From Glandiceps talaboti (lineage: Eukaryota; Hemichordata; Enteropneusta; Spengelidae): 64,000 nt of DNA. The DNA lies in assembly GCF_964340395.1 (NCBI RefSeq), contig NC_135554.1, forward strand, positions 23,384,592 to 23,448,591. Reading direction: 5' to 3'. This document shows positions 33,201-47,074 of this stretch, one piece after another (position 1 is the first letter of the stretch; every line of letters begins with the position of its first letter). The position numbers and the translations under genes are program-made. The notes under the pieces are model-generated. The model was not told the DNA's origin, made no database searches, and saw nothing but the letters and a program-made list of their open reading frames with translations.

Positions 33201-36200
33201 CCCGCCGGACATAGTCCAGGACGGGGGCTTATAGATTGGGTTTGTCCATGCATTTGTGTTTGTGCATCCAGAGCCATATCTTGGACATTCATTGACCGAT
33301 TTCTTTTTTAATAATGTATGCAAATATTCAGTCAATTATACAGTTGTCCTACAATGCCATTGGCACTATATTTCATACAATCTTATACATCACACTACCA
33401 TGACTGGTGGCAATCCCCTTAAAGCATCCATTGCGGGGGATGGGTCAACTCCGATGACTGCTTGTTTTAGGTGGTGCAAGGCCATGACATGATATATCTT
33501 ACAAATCAAGTATTATATATGTATTATTTGATATTTAACATGAACATAATGGAGATGAAATAACCCTGTTGACAATGCCTTTCTTTTTTATCCTGTTTGA
33601 TAGGTAAATGTGGTCAGATGAATCCTTGTTCCCAAATTTGTGAAAACCTACCTCATGGCTATTACAAATGTTCATGTTGGAAAGGTCATAAGCTAGCAAG
33701 GAATGGTTACATCTGTATTGGTAAGTAAGATACATTATAGCGTCTCGTTATAAACCTGGTTTTAACGGGGTGGTGGTGGGGGGTGGAAGGTGCAATGGGT
33801 TCCAGCCATGCACAGCCATTTCCTCATTAATACACAATACCCAATATATTATTTAATTCAAAACTTGGTATAAAGGTGAATGTACTATGGTGAACATATT
33901 GCATGTCACTTAGTTGAACAATATTATGACCAAATACAAAACTCAAAAAAATTAAGCAAATTTTCAAACAAAAGTTAACAATGATGAGAATGTAATTGCT
34001 TAGCTACATCAGAAACATTGTTTGGCAGAATTAACCCTTTAAAGCCTAACACCCAATATTTAGGGCATAAATTACATAGAGCTATATAAACCAGGTCATT
34101 AAATGGTTAAACAAGGCCAAAAGAATGATCAACAGCCCACAAATTTACACTTTGATGACATATAAGTATCAAATGTTTTATAGAATATATACCTTTTCAA
34201 CATTTTAAGTTACATGTATATCAAGCCAGTATGCACACTACCATCAATGACAACACAGAAGGAAAATTAGAAAGATGAATTGTTTTTAGGAAAGGATCAG
34301 TTTATGGTAATTAAAGTAAAAATGTGGGGAAAGTTGCAGCTACTAAGACATTGATAACAATCTGAATTTCCAAAGTTAGTAATATTGAAAGCAGATACAG
34401 TGTTCACACCATATGTTCTACTGAAATATTTGACAGCTGGTAAATTAATCTGTAGTTTCTAATTTTAGTACATTATTAATTTATTTCAAAACATATTACA
34501 TCACATTTTGAAAGATGCTCACATATACTGGTATATATGTAAAGTAACTAAAGTCTAACCCATTTTTAATAATTTTCTGGTATCATGAATTTCATATTTC
34601 CTATGAATTAAATGTTTTTATTGCTTTTTATAGAATTTGCTTAATAAATGAATAGTTTTGTTGAACAAAAAGTATCATGATAATCTTTGGCAGTTCAATC
34701 AATCAATCACATTTGTATGTATACCACCAGAACACAAAACATTTTCACATAGCACTTTTTGACAAACTCACACTTAAAGCCGGCTGTCAATATATTAACC
34801 ATTTTCAGCTTATCATTAAAAATATATACAGTATTTTAGAAACAGGGTCATTCATGATTATTTGATTTTCAATGTTCTGATACATTGATTTAATTAAAAT
34901 ATTATGGAGTTAATGATTGAGCAGGCCTTGTGTTCTGGTGAATAAAAGTCTGTATAATCATAAATGACAGAAATACAGCTGCCGATCACTTCGCTGAGAG
35001 AACAATCTAAAAAAGTCCATGGTATCTCAATGCCCCAAAACAATTATATGTAATAATACACACTGGGACTATAAATTAATAAGCATGCATTCTGCAATTT
35101 TGTCTATGGTATATTGTAATGCCCCAAAACTATTAAATAATCCCTGGAGACTATTAATAAAAAATAGAAGTAAGCATTAGATCTGTGGTAGTCCATGGTA
35201 TCATAATGTCCTATATTAAATGATACACCCTAAGACTATTAATAAATTTAGAAGCAAGCATTCTGTCCTGTGATGGTTTGCTTATTCCCCATGAACAAGT
35301 TAATATATTCATTCTGCCATAGTCCATGGTTTCCTTTTGCCTATAAGCAAGTTAGAAGGATATATACTCATCTGGGAGTCTTATGTAGAAGCAAGCGTTC
35401 TACTATACTCCATGGTTTCTGTTTTGCCTATAAACAAGTTAACAATAGAAACAAGAAAGTCTCAGCTGTCAGGAATGATTAGAGTGGTAAATCTGTGCCG
35501 TCAAGTGTGTTTTTTCACATGCATTAAAAGCACTCCCACACGGAATATATCCAATTTGCATTAGTTGCTATCAGACAGTACCACAGCTGCAGTGCTATAA
35601 TACAGGTATCCGTTAGATTGTGTAGTGTATTTAGGGTTGTCATATCAGTGGTATATGATGTATGATAATGTGACAGTCTCTTCTAATGTCATATATAATA
35701 CTTACACACAATCAACCAGAGATACTGTGAATGAAATGTCAGTGTTGTTGATTTTGAATGTCAGTTCGGCCAGGCTTTGCATCTTCCATGATATTATGGA
35801 AGATGCAAAGCCTGGCCGGACATCTTTTGTAATTAATTGCCTATGAAATGGGCACAGCCTGGCCGAACATCTTTTGTAATGAATTGCCTATGAAATGGGC
35901 ACAATCTTCAGGTTTGTATATTTTTGGGGGGTGTGAGTTTTCTTATATCTAAAATGTGTTTGCAGTATTCTTCTAACTTAAATGCTTACGTGGTCTGCTT
36001 GCAACTTAATTGTCATTATTTTTTTGTCATTTTTGTTTCTGAGTATAGGTTACTTAATATGTTTTACGCATCACTGTCACTTGTTTAATGACTAGAATAG
36101 TCACTGGCAAAACTCCCATGGTATTAACTGTTGTGATACTGTTCTCATATTCTACATGTATAGGAATAAAATGATGTCTTTTTATTCTTATGTATTAGAC

Positions 36201-39200
36201 TACAGCATCACAACAGTTCATACGGAAGGAGTTTTGCCAGTGAATGGTAAAATATAAGTAGCCATTTATTTGGAAACAAAATGACAAAAGATAATCAAGA
36301 GTTGCTGACCACGTCCCTTTAACCTTTACTTGAAATTGACTGAACTCAAACCTGGTATTAATTGAGACATAAATTAAAAATTATTCAAGGACGTAATTGA
36401 TCATATATAGATAACGATATGTTGAGGAAATCCCTACTTCGTACTATGCAGTCAATTGCTCTACATTATTTAACTTATGCCAGCAGAAGATAATTGTTTT
36501 GTCACACAATTAAAGCTTCTGTGAATCAAAACATTCAAAACTGCCATTACTTTCCCAGGACAATTAAATGTAATGAACTATCAGAGAATAATAATCATGA
36601 AATATTGTTGGCAAGTAGGTTTGTCCTTTTTGGCAAGTGGAAATACATGTAGTTCACTTGCCTGAAGGGCAAGTACTCAGTGAAGTTAAGTTTGGGCCCT
36701 GTTCCCTAATTTTTCTCTATTACTGGTACTGGTAGAATTACTGTTATTCTCCAATATTTTTCTTCATTTAGCTGGAAAATACTCGTGACCACTACTCATC
36801 TTGTGACTGTTATTGACAAGGGCCCCAGGTCACTCATATTTCCCTTGGCTTAACAACGAATGATAGGATATTTAAACTTTTTGGATTTCTTGAGTACAAA
36901 GCTTATAAAAACTCAGTTTGTGTAATGCATTGAAACCACTTTTCTCAAGAAAGGCAAAGTCCAGTCATAGACATTTCTGCCTTCAGTACACTTATATTGA
37001 TGGCAGCTAATCAACTGAAATATGACTTTGGATAATCATGACACCACATCAGTAACTTATTGAACTTCGCTATGTTAAGCCATACATTATGTACTGCATG
37101 AATTGAAATGCTTTCAGCCATTTTAGAGATTTGCTACAAAGGTTTATGGGAAACTTCTTTTGCCAAATCTCTGTCTTAATTGTGAAATACAAAGATCAAG
37201 GGTCACGACAAAGATAAATGGGAAGTTGTGATGCATTCACCAGAGATGTAAAGTAAATTGAATTAGAACAGAGATGTTTAAATTTTTTTTTTCCTATTCA
37301 TCATTTTATTGTGAAATAACCCATTGAATTGCAGTTTTCATTGTCAGAGACATCAGGAAATATAATATACACTGGGGAAATCATGAACTCCTCATGGCAA
37401 ATGACTCTGATTAGATGATCACTGAAGATAGTCATTATCGGAAATATATATTAACCTCAAACATGATATACTATACATTTTATTGATCCTTTTGAGCAAA
37501 AGTCATTACATTCAGGCAAGTTAATGCCTGATGAAGTATTCTGTCTATAGGCGTGATTTATTAACCACAATGTCATTCTGCCATTTATGTGAGCTCCTTA
37601 CATGTTAATATAATTGTCCTGTCCAGAGGCCAGTTTGATAAGAATACCCTGTAAACATTGAATGTTTAGTAGTTGTCTGATATGCATGTCTTTGCTTGTT
37701 GTCAGACGTGATGTGTTGTGTTTTGATATTTCCCTACATGTTTTGATCACTCTGTTGATTTTGACTTTTTATGTCAGGTGTTGGGTTCCCTCGGGATAAA
37801 CAGGTCTGTTGTAATCCATAGCCCTTTCTCCACAATGGAATTTTGAATCAGTTCGCAACTTAATCAAAATCGTTTCATCGGTTCTCCTATCCCATCATGT
37901 ACTAAAATTGATTCAAACCGATGTTAAAATGATAGTTGAATTGGGATGAAACCGTCTCAAGGCAGAAACCAATACAAAAGCAAAAGTGAATCAACTCGAG
38001 CTCATTGCTCAGTTTTCCTGTGGAGACTGAAACAGAGTTTTAACCTACATGTATAGTTAACTGAATCAGTTCAGGTTGAATTGGTTTCGAATTGATTTAG
38101 GTACAACAGGGCATTATGTATACTATTACTAAAGTTGTGCCTGGAAACACAGTTTCATTTCATGTCCCTTGTTACTGGCTGTATTTTCATAGCATATGGG
38201 ACTCCAGGACACACACTTGTGAAGTAGATGCTGCTATGCTTTTACAGGACAAACTGGGTTATTTTCGCATTTCACTCATGGGACATGATATAGTTAGACA
38301 AACAATACCATACACCACACACAGCAGGATCCCTATACCTAATCACAATTAAAAAGTGGTAAGCATTGCTATTCTTTTACAGTGCAGTAGAAACGGGCTT
38401 CTGCTGACATGATTAGAGATGGACTTGAATCATTTTAATGGCTTCAACTGTTTATTTTCCTGCTGATAAGGAACCATGAACTTGTCTACTTCTAAAGTTC
38501 TACATCCCAACCACTATGATACATCTGTAATTGTTTATTTTGCATTTGAAGTTGTCTGAGTAAGTGTAAAAAATGTAATGTCCCAGGAGTGAAATGCTAA
38601 GGTAACCCTGATTGCCCTGTAAATATATTGCAAAATAATGATATATGCAAATGTTATATAAAACTGTTTAAAGTTCAATGTACTGATCAGACTAAAAGTT
38701 TCATCATAGGTGAGGTGAATCATTAGATTCATTATAGTGTACCTCCTGATACATTAATTACCATATACTAATGGTACAAAAAGTATTGATGATACATGTA
38801 ATACCCCCAAAAAAAGCTTTAAAAGTCATCTTAATGGAGAAAAACAGAATTGTGATGATTTGAAAAATAGTAAAAAGTTGTATGGATGTGACTGTTTGAC
38901 TTCTATTAAATAGAAATTTTGTGAATTGCTGTACAAACAGAATTAGATGAACTCTATATTGAAAGTAATATCACAGTGATGAGGTTTCCATGGAGATGAG
39001 AACCAATGATGAGGTTTCCATGGAGATGAGTAATGTAAAGATGAAGCATACAGGAAGGGATAATACCCATTACTTTATTACTTTATTATTTACCGTCATT
39101 GGTTGTTGTCAATATAGGAAACTCAGACATCAAGATTTTGTTTTTTTCTGTGATGGATGTTGGTATTTATTTGTCTTCTTTTTTAATTTCATAATCTGTA

Positions 39201-42200
39201 TCAGTAGTAAAATGAATGCAAAAATAAAAAAAAACTCAAAATGTAATTATCTTTTATATTTTTCTCTTTTTTCTTTTGATTTTTTTTAAACAATCTTCAT
39301 TTGTCTTCCTCTGTTTTAATATATCTTAAACTCAAAATTTAATGTTCTTTTTTTCTTTTTTTTTCCTTTTAAACCTTCCTTATTTTGTATACTTAGGGTT
39401 TTTTTTTGATATATAAATATCAAGTTTGTGTGAATTATATACAGAAAATTCACAACTCCAATAATAATGATTTTATGTTGAAATTTTTGATGACAATATT
39501 GTTGACAGATTTTAATACAACTTCATACATACCTGTGGGAAACTACACCTTAAATTTATTGTAAGCTGAATGTAAAAGGTCTACGGGCAGTCATTTAGAA
39601 ATTATGTGTTCTTGTAGTAACTAATAGCAGTAAGAAACAGGCTTTGTAGTACATATTTATAAATCATACAATAAATCATGATATTTTATGGGGAAACATT
39701 ATGATCACTACATTACTATCAAAGTCTACTGTCGTTGCCAACTATTCAAACAGAAAATACATTTTTACTTGTTACACCAATGTACTTAAGTGCTGTAGTC
39801 AATAGTAGCTCACATTTTCAATCAGACCTTAATGGACCTGAACACATTCATGGATGAAAAAACCAACAAATTTTTCATTTTAGTGGTCGCACAACTCATT
39901 ATTTATACGAGAAAGGCAAATAAGTAAGGCTTATTATGTATTACATTGTTCCTTGCAATCTTGTGGGCAGGACTCCATTCGTTAATTTCTCAAATGGAAG
40001 GTCTCATGATATCATGTGTGTTTAGTCTTTCATTTGTAAAGTGATAAGGCTAAAACTTTAAGACATTTGATTGTTGACTGCCGAAAGAGGATTGGAGTGA
40101 CTAGAGATTGCACAAGGGAATTCCGTAAGCCTTTTCCCCAAGAAAACTGATCAAATTGACATTGCTAAGCCACAAAAGAAAACTACGGAAATTGATGATC
40201 TAGACTTGTGCCTCAGGAAAGGATTGAGTCGTAATCAATGTAAAATGAACCGGAAGCCTCAGGCTGTTGAGTGCAAGTATATGCTGATTATAAATCATGC
40301 AAAGAAATTTCAAGATTCACTACTGAATGACATACTGTACAGAATATGATTCCCATTGTGTTGGAGTGACGTTTCTCTCAGACTGCTATAGTCATAAACA
40401 ATGATACATAAAATACTAATGGCAAATGAAATGACTTAATGAATAGTTAGGGAATACTAACTGTCATTGTGCTGTATCAAAGCTTTATTTTTGTGGTTAG
40501 TATTGTTCTGAAATAGCAGTGGATTGATTGTATTTGAGATGTGACTTGATGTGTTGTACCATTCTCGCAAACCAGAGTTAATATTTCTTCCACAACACCA
40601 CGAAATTATATCTTGGACGGTTCCATAAAAGAGGCTTGGTTTATGACTATAGTTTTGTACTTGTAGTGATTAAAGACATAATGGCACATGGCACATGAAA
40701 TATAATCAGCAAATGTCAATGTTGGAGATATGATGTTTGTATTTTCTAGCAAAACCTGTTGATTAGAAATGACTGTTGGAGATGTGACTGTTGAAATGTC
40801 CTCTAATAGGCTCTATAGGAAAATTCACAAACCAAATAATGAATAGGGTTGTGTTGGAGGTGTTAAGTCCTAGAGACATCTTCCTTTGAAGGAAGACAAA
40901 GTCAACAATGAGGATGACTGTCTGTATTGGAGATGTGCATGACTGTTGGTACATATATGTCCAAGTGAAATCTTCCTGTATAGGAAGATAAACCCAACAA
41001 TGGGAAATGACTGTACTGGAGATTTGATTGTTGGTATGTCTTAGCAAAATCATCCTGTATAGGAAGACAACTTAAGCCCAGCGATGATGATTGTCTGTTT
41101 TGGAGATGCGACTGTTGGTACATGTATGTCCTAGGGAAATCTTCCTGTATGGAAGACATTGACCAACAATGGGAATGTAACTATTAGTATATCCTTATAA
41201 AATGTTCTAGTAAGGGGAAAATGCAATAATTTGAAATGCCTAATTGAGAAAATATTAATGTTGACAATGTTTAGTGAAAGAGCTAAATATGAAAAAAGAA
41301 GTCCTGAGAACTCATCTCAGCATGAAAAATGTAATTTTTATATCTTATGATTATTCGTTTTATGAGACAGTACCCCAGGGCAGATCACAAGGTCCTTTAT
41401 TCATGAATACAATCAGTCAGATTGTCTACAATTATTTTGACAAATACGAAATAGCTACTGGTCATTTTCCAATGAGGATAATTCAGAGATGAAGTAAAAG
41501 TAAGATATATATTGGATAATGTTTACATTTGATCAAATCTATAAGGTATATACATATTTTTCAATGGAAACAGTGGTTTAAATTACTGACTAATAAAAAG
41601 CATAGATCATAATAGCACATTTAGGTAAAACAATTGCACATAATATGGCAGAACCTAGGATGCATGAGTGCATGCAGTTGTGGTGTATTTGGAGTATTTG
41701 CATGAATGCCTGCAGTGTTCTCTGGAGTCACACTTTCATATATATATGTAGCAAGTGGAAGCTCAGGGCAGCTGAAAACATGTACCGCAAACAAAAGTGC
41801 AAATATATCCCCAGTGCCACACTCAGCACTTTCATGTCATCTGAGGTTCTGTTATGTACTGCATTATCCAAATAGCAAATATTGTCAAAAATATACAACT
41901 GTGTTTTCATGTGATACATTTACATGGCTCATTTGCATACAAATTTGTAATAAAGATTTCAGTATTGCAGTGCAGATACATGTACCAAAAAAATAGTATG
42001 CATGTACACTGCATGCAAGTTAATAGTAGACCACGAAGGTCTGAGATGCAAGTCATCACTGGTACATATATATGTGATATAATATGACAAAAGCCAGACC
42101 TGATATAGTGCATACCATCACTATCAGTTGATAGCACAATACAGCCAACATGTAATTTGATAATAGTATATATGTTTATTTTGACATTTTAAGAGTATAC

Positions 42201-45200
42201 TTCTCTGTAATGGATCGACCTTGCTTAACAAAACAATGACAGTGTAGTAATTTATTGATCTGAAGGAACAATCACAGAGACTTGATCAAAGACTTTTTGT
42301 TATGACATTGTATTTTATCTAATACAGTGTTCCAAAGCAAAGGTTACAAAAGTTCATGAAACTATAGAGCATGTTATTAGTGAGAATATTTAATGAAGAA
42401 ATTTGATGCCTGGCATCATGAGTATTATCTAAACACATATAACGATCAATAATGTCGTGATAATGTCTGGTCCACCATAATTATAGTATATAGTCCATGT
42501 ACAATTACTGTATTACCAATCAATATTGTTTTAAGTAGGTTGCATTCAAATCCAACGTATCGTCTTCAGCATATTGTAACACAATGAAAAGCAATTGCAT
42601 GCAAGGTTATGACCATGTAGAACACTCAGATGACAGATTTGGCCAACACTCAGATGACAGATTTGGCCTCTCTGATAAACATTGGTGATGGGCAAGTAAA
42701 TAAATCTAAAGATGTGTTAGATTGTACACAGAGATGTTTGAGTAGAAACAGTGCAATTAAGTATTGCTATTGGGCCATCCAGTTGTTAGTTGACTATAAA
42801 TTGTGAATTTGTTGGCTTGGTTTACTAATACTGGTATTTGATAACTAGGCAATGTATATGTGCTTCAGCAAGAACACCAACAGAAAATCACAAATAAATA
42901 AATTTTAACTTATGAGGAAAAATAGATTCAGTTACAGTTAATTTGCCTTTAACCTCCCCAGGTTATTGCCATGTTAATAATATATTTTTCATAAATTTTG
43001 TAGGTTTGATAAAAGTTGAACTGTGCATAGTGAACCTAGCTTTAATAACCTATCACATTTAGGTACTTTAAATTCACCATCTGTACATGTCGCAGTTACA
43101 CTTTTCAATAGTATTTTTCGACCTCAGGACAATCAATTGTACAATCAATCTGTCTTAATAGCTGTTAGTATGCAAGAACAATGGTCTTTGAAAATTATTA
43201 CAAAAAAAATGTCGTAAAAAGAGATTTGAAAGCAGACAGATTTTGGGAATGATGAATTCCAAGTGAAAGATTGTTCCAAGATGTGGAGCTGTAAAGTGTC
43301 AGATTGCTATGTTTCTATCTACTGGCCTAATTAAACATCCGAAAAATAATGTTACAATACACCATAATGAGTATAATATTCTGAATTTGAGTACATGAAT
43401 CTGTGTAAATATCTATAAAGAAGATATATGCTTCAATCTGGTTCAAACTTGAAATGGATATCTTAATAGATGTGGTATACTTTACCATTATTTACATGTA
43501 CAACGTAAATGAGATATCCTTATTGTGATGTAGCCGACATTGTTTAGGAAAGATGATAGCAACTATTAAAGTATATTTAAGTAGTGATACATTATATGTT
43601 TCAAGATAAGTATCATTTCAGCTATTAAAGACAAGTGTTTTGTAGGAATATTTCATTCCAGGTCACTCTGCTCTCTGGATATCTATGGTATTTTTATGTA
43701 TGAAAATAGCATTACAAGCAGATATTGTTTTCTCAGGACAGATAAATAGATACAAATTTGTATATCATGGAAATGGTGAAAATGTCAATTTTTGCCACGG
43801 AACAGTAAAATAAAGTGTGAGTCATATTTTTGCTATGATAAATGATGAATTAAGGATATGAATTTAACCCTATGATAGAAGATGATAACTGGATAATTAG
43901 TCCATTCAGACAAGAAAAATACAAGTGACAGGGGCACTACAAATGAAAGACAAGAAGTGACAGTTAACAAACCCATACATCACAAATATTTTCCAGCAGA
44001 ATGAAGAAAAAATATTGGAAAATAATATAATTATAGCCGTGTATGCAATAAAAGACTGAAAGCATTTGGAAAATAATGGCATATTTGGATGTGGGCCAGC
44101 ATATGCTTAGATGCAAAGGACTACGTGATTACTTTTAATTAATCTGGGATGAACCCTCCATAGGGGTTGAGTAACAAAGACATTTACTTTCAGTCACAAA
44201 TGATGTGACGGCTAGGTTGCTACAACGGTGAAATTATATATAATTCATGTTTATAATTTTAAGGGTAACAATTTCCCAAAATGCACCATTAAAAATGGAG
44301 GATTTGCAAGTTCCCTATAATTGAAGTATACTACAGTAGAAAATAATCATGATGATAATATGGAAATAGTGTTTTGTATAGCGATTTCCCAAATAGTGCT
44401 AAAAAATTCTATACTGTTATAACCCCTGGCATGCATAAGCGACACAACAGCCATTTATCCTTTAACTCCCTGGGGAGCATATAATCCATTGCTACCTCTG
44501 TAAGTGCAAAGGATGAAGCATTCACATTGCTATCTCTATCCTACCAGGGCTCATATTATACAGCTGGGTTGACTGAGGCACAAGCATGGTTCAGATCTTG
44601 CCCAAAGATTTTAACCATTCAGAAACTAACAGCGGCAGTGCAGCTTGACCCTACAACCTGTCGATTCTGACCATTCAACAACTATCATGACTCCACAAAT
44701 AATCATGATATAGATGAAACCTCTTTACATTACAGGAGATTTTTGTAGTCTTAATTAATGTCTTTTTGTATGTTACAGATGATAATGTAGATACAGATCC
44801 TAAAGTAAAGAATGGTATTCTTCAGAATGATGGAAATGGGCCAGAACTCAAAAATAATCAACTCATCAAGGAAATGGAAAAAGCTGAAAAGGAGATGGAA
44901 GAAGAAGTTGAAAATACCATTGCAGAGAAGTTTTCAAACTGTGGAGAACATCCATCATGTTTGAATTCCGGGAAATGTATTCTCAATCCTATCACAAACC
45001 AACCAGTCTGCCAGTGTCCTTTGGGAACATTAGGAAAACGATGTCAGATAGGTGAATTTAAGTTTGCAATCTTTTATGATACTAAACTTGTCTCTTCATA
45101 AGTCAAGTAAATGCATATAGCAAATCCTTTGTGTGAATTCTTTGTGTGAATTCTTTAGTTACATCTAATTGTAACGTGAAAGACTTGCGTGTGCAGTTAA

Positions 45201-45306
45201 TTACATTTTGGGATCCTATACAATTACTATTTATTTTCATGTATTGGAAATAGTTAGGATTTCAAAGGCAAAACCAACATCAGATAGGATCACAACAGCA
45301 CATTTA

Positions 45307-45359
<53 letters not shown>

Positions 45360-45376
45360 TGTTTGTTTGTGTGTGC

Positions 45377-45439
<63 letters not shown>

Positions 45440-47029
45440 TATATATATATATATATATGATGAATGTAAATATGGATATGGATATAAATATGGATATAGG
45501 GATACATTTTTTGCCCAAACTTCAAATTCTGTTGTTTGAAATATATTTATATTAATATAAATTACATAATATATCAGTGATAGCCCACTCAATATGATGA
45601 AATTTATCAATCATATTAAGTCCAAATTCTTTGATGAAATACCAAAGGGCAAGTTGATAATATGATATTATTATAGTGTTTCATGGTCCTGTCCACTTGA
45701 TCAAATAATTATTGTATCCCAATGTACACTGGTTGACTTTAAACTGTAAAAGAAATTGTAAAGCAGAATCCCCCTATGAAAACTGACTACTGCATAAATC
45801 ATATCATTTTGTAGACTATGTTCCATAGAGACAGTATCATAATGATTTCAGAAAGACAGATGTCACGATTTTATATCCTAAAATGTTTAATCAATGAGTT
45901 ATTAAGAGTCGTGCTGTTCTATGATAGATGGGCAATTCCTACTCTATTTGCTTCTAGTGATGATATTGACATTTGAAAGGGAAACTATTAAAAGGTTATC
46001 ATAGTGTAATTATAATTTTTCATTTCTTCTTTGTAGTACCGAGAGGGTACTTACAAGTTACACTCTAAAGATTCCTTTAGAATGAACTCACTGACTAGGG
46101 ACGTGCATGTGTATGCTTTTAGAGATGCATTTAAAACAAATGGAAGCTGGGAACATGAAAGAGTATTTGTTTAAACACTGCAGTTGGCTGATTCACACAC
46201 ATATACATATTCCTTGGGGTCCCACACTACAAAACGCAAGACAGTAACTAAGAATACTCAATCAAAATGAGCAGAAGTTTTAATACGAAAAAAAAATTTT
46301 CCCCACATAAACTACTAGTCTAGTATAGTCAGGTGTAGCCAATGAAGCCATTCTTGCAAGAAAGTGTTTGTACATGATTTTTCAGTGTGAGGCGATTTTG
46401 TTGTTTTGGTTCGTGGGAGGAGGAAAACAGCCAGTATTTTAGTGGGCAAAACTTGCAGCAGACTGCGCAGTAGGCAAGGGGATATGGTAAAGGTAAAGGT
46501 ACAAGCAATGCATGGGGAGAGAACGTGGGGACTCTTGTGTCATGATTGTGATATGGAAAGAGAAATAAAGGGAGACAGACACAGATGCATGGTAGTGGGC
46601 ATGTGGTTCCAGCAGGAGGGGATTGTGTGAAACATTGCAGTTGTAGGGCATATACAAAGTTTTCACTTTTCCGAAGCTAATTGTCTCAAATAATGAATAT
46701 TTAGTAAACATTTGAAAGATTTAGATTAATTCTAAGTATTGTTCAGAAATTGAAGTTTACCTTTACCAGTAATCTTCAGAAGCAAATAGTAATTTGTTCA
46801 TTAAATTCCAAAGTTTTTTTCTCATTGAGAGACCTTTTAATAACTAAATCCACATCATGAAAGGAAAGCTACGTATGATTGACCTCATGTCATGTGTAAT
46901 AATGTCAGTGTCTTGAACTGTGTAAAGTGGAGTCACTTTACGTTGTAACTAGACTGATGCTATGCAAGAAGATGATGAAACTTTAATATCTAGATTGCCA
47001 TGATTGTAGATACCAATTAACATCAAAGT

Positions 47030-47074
<45 letters not shown>

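Larger units (their letters stand above)
18230..33603 (+). other. Intron 1 of the EGF/laminin-G gene (15.4 kb)
   Basis: AT-rich non-coding sequence bounded by GTAAGT and TTTGATAG. Apart from the repeats listed separately (18324, 19495, 20413, 24797, 26050, 30808, 31195, 33154) no feature is supported. ORFs such as 24072-24431 and 28975-29232 lack a recognisable domain. Confidence 0.75.
35893..36935 (+). repeat. Dispersed repeat family A, copy 3, interrupted
   Basis: Family A blocks run in order: GGGCACAATCTTCAGGTTTG; then GCAGTATTC; then, after an insertion at 35988-36314, CTGAACTCAAACCTGGTATT and GAGGAAATCC; then, after a family B segment, AAAGCTTATAAAAACTCAG. It is one old copy split by later insertions. 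Confidence 0.7.
33721..44778 (+). other. Intron 2 of the EGF/laminin-G gene (11.1 kb)
   Basis: AT-rich non-coding sequence bounded by GTAAGT and TGTTACAG. It carries the tandem arrays, hairpin, foldback element, family A/B copies and SINE listed separately. No additional exon was found. Confidence 0.75.

Noticed and set aside
33256-33492. 78-codon ORF
   Set aside because: It falls in the transposon-like remnant with the GC-rich hairpin; no domain seen.
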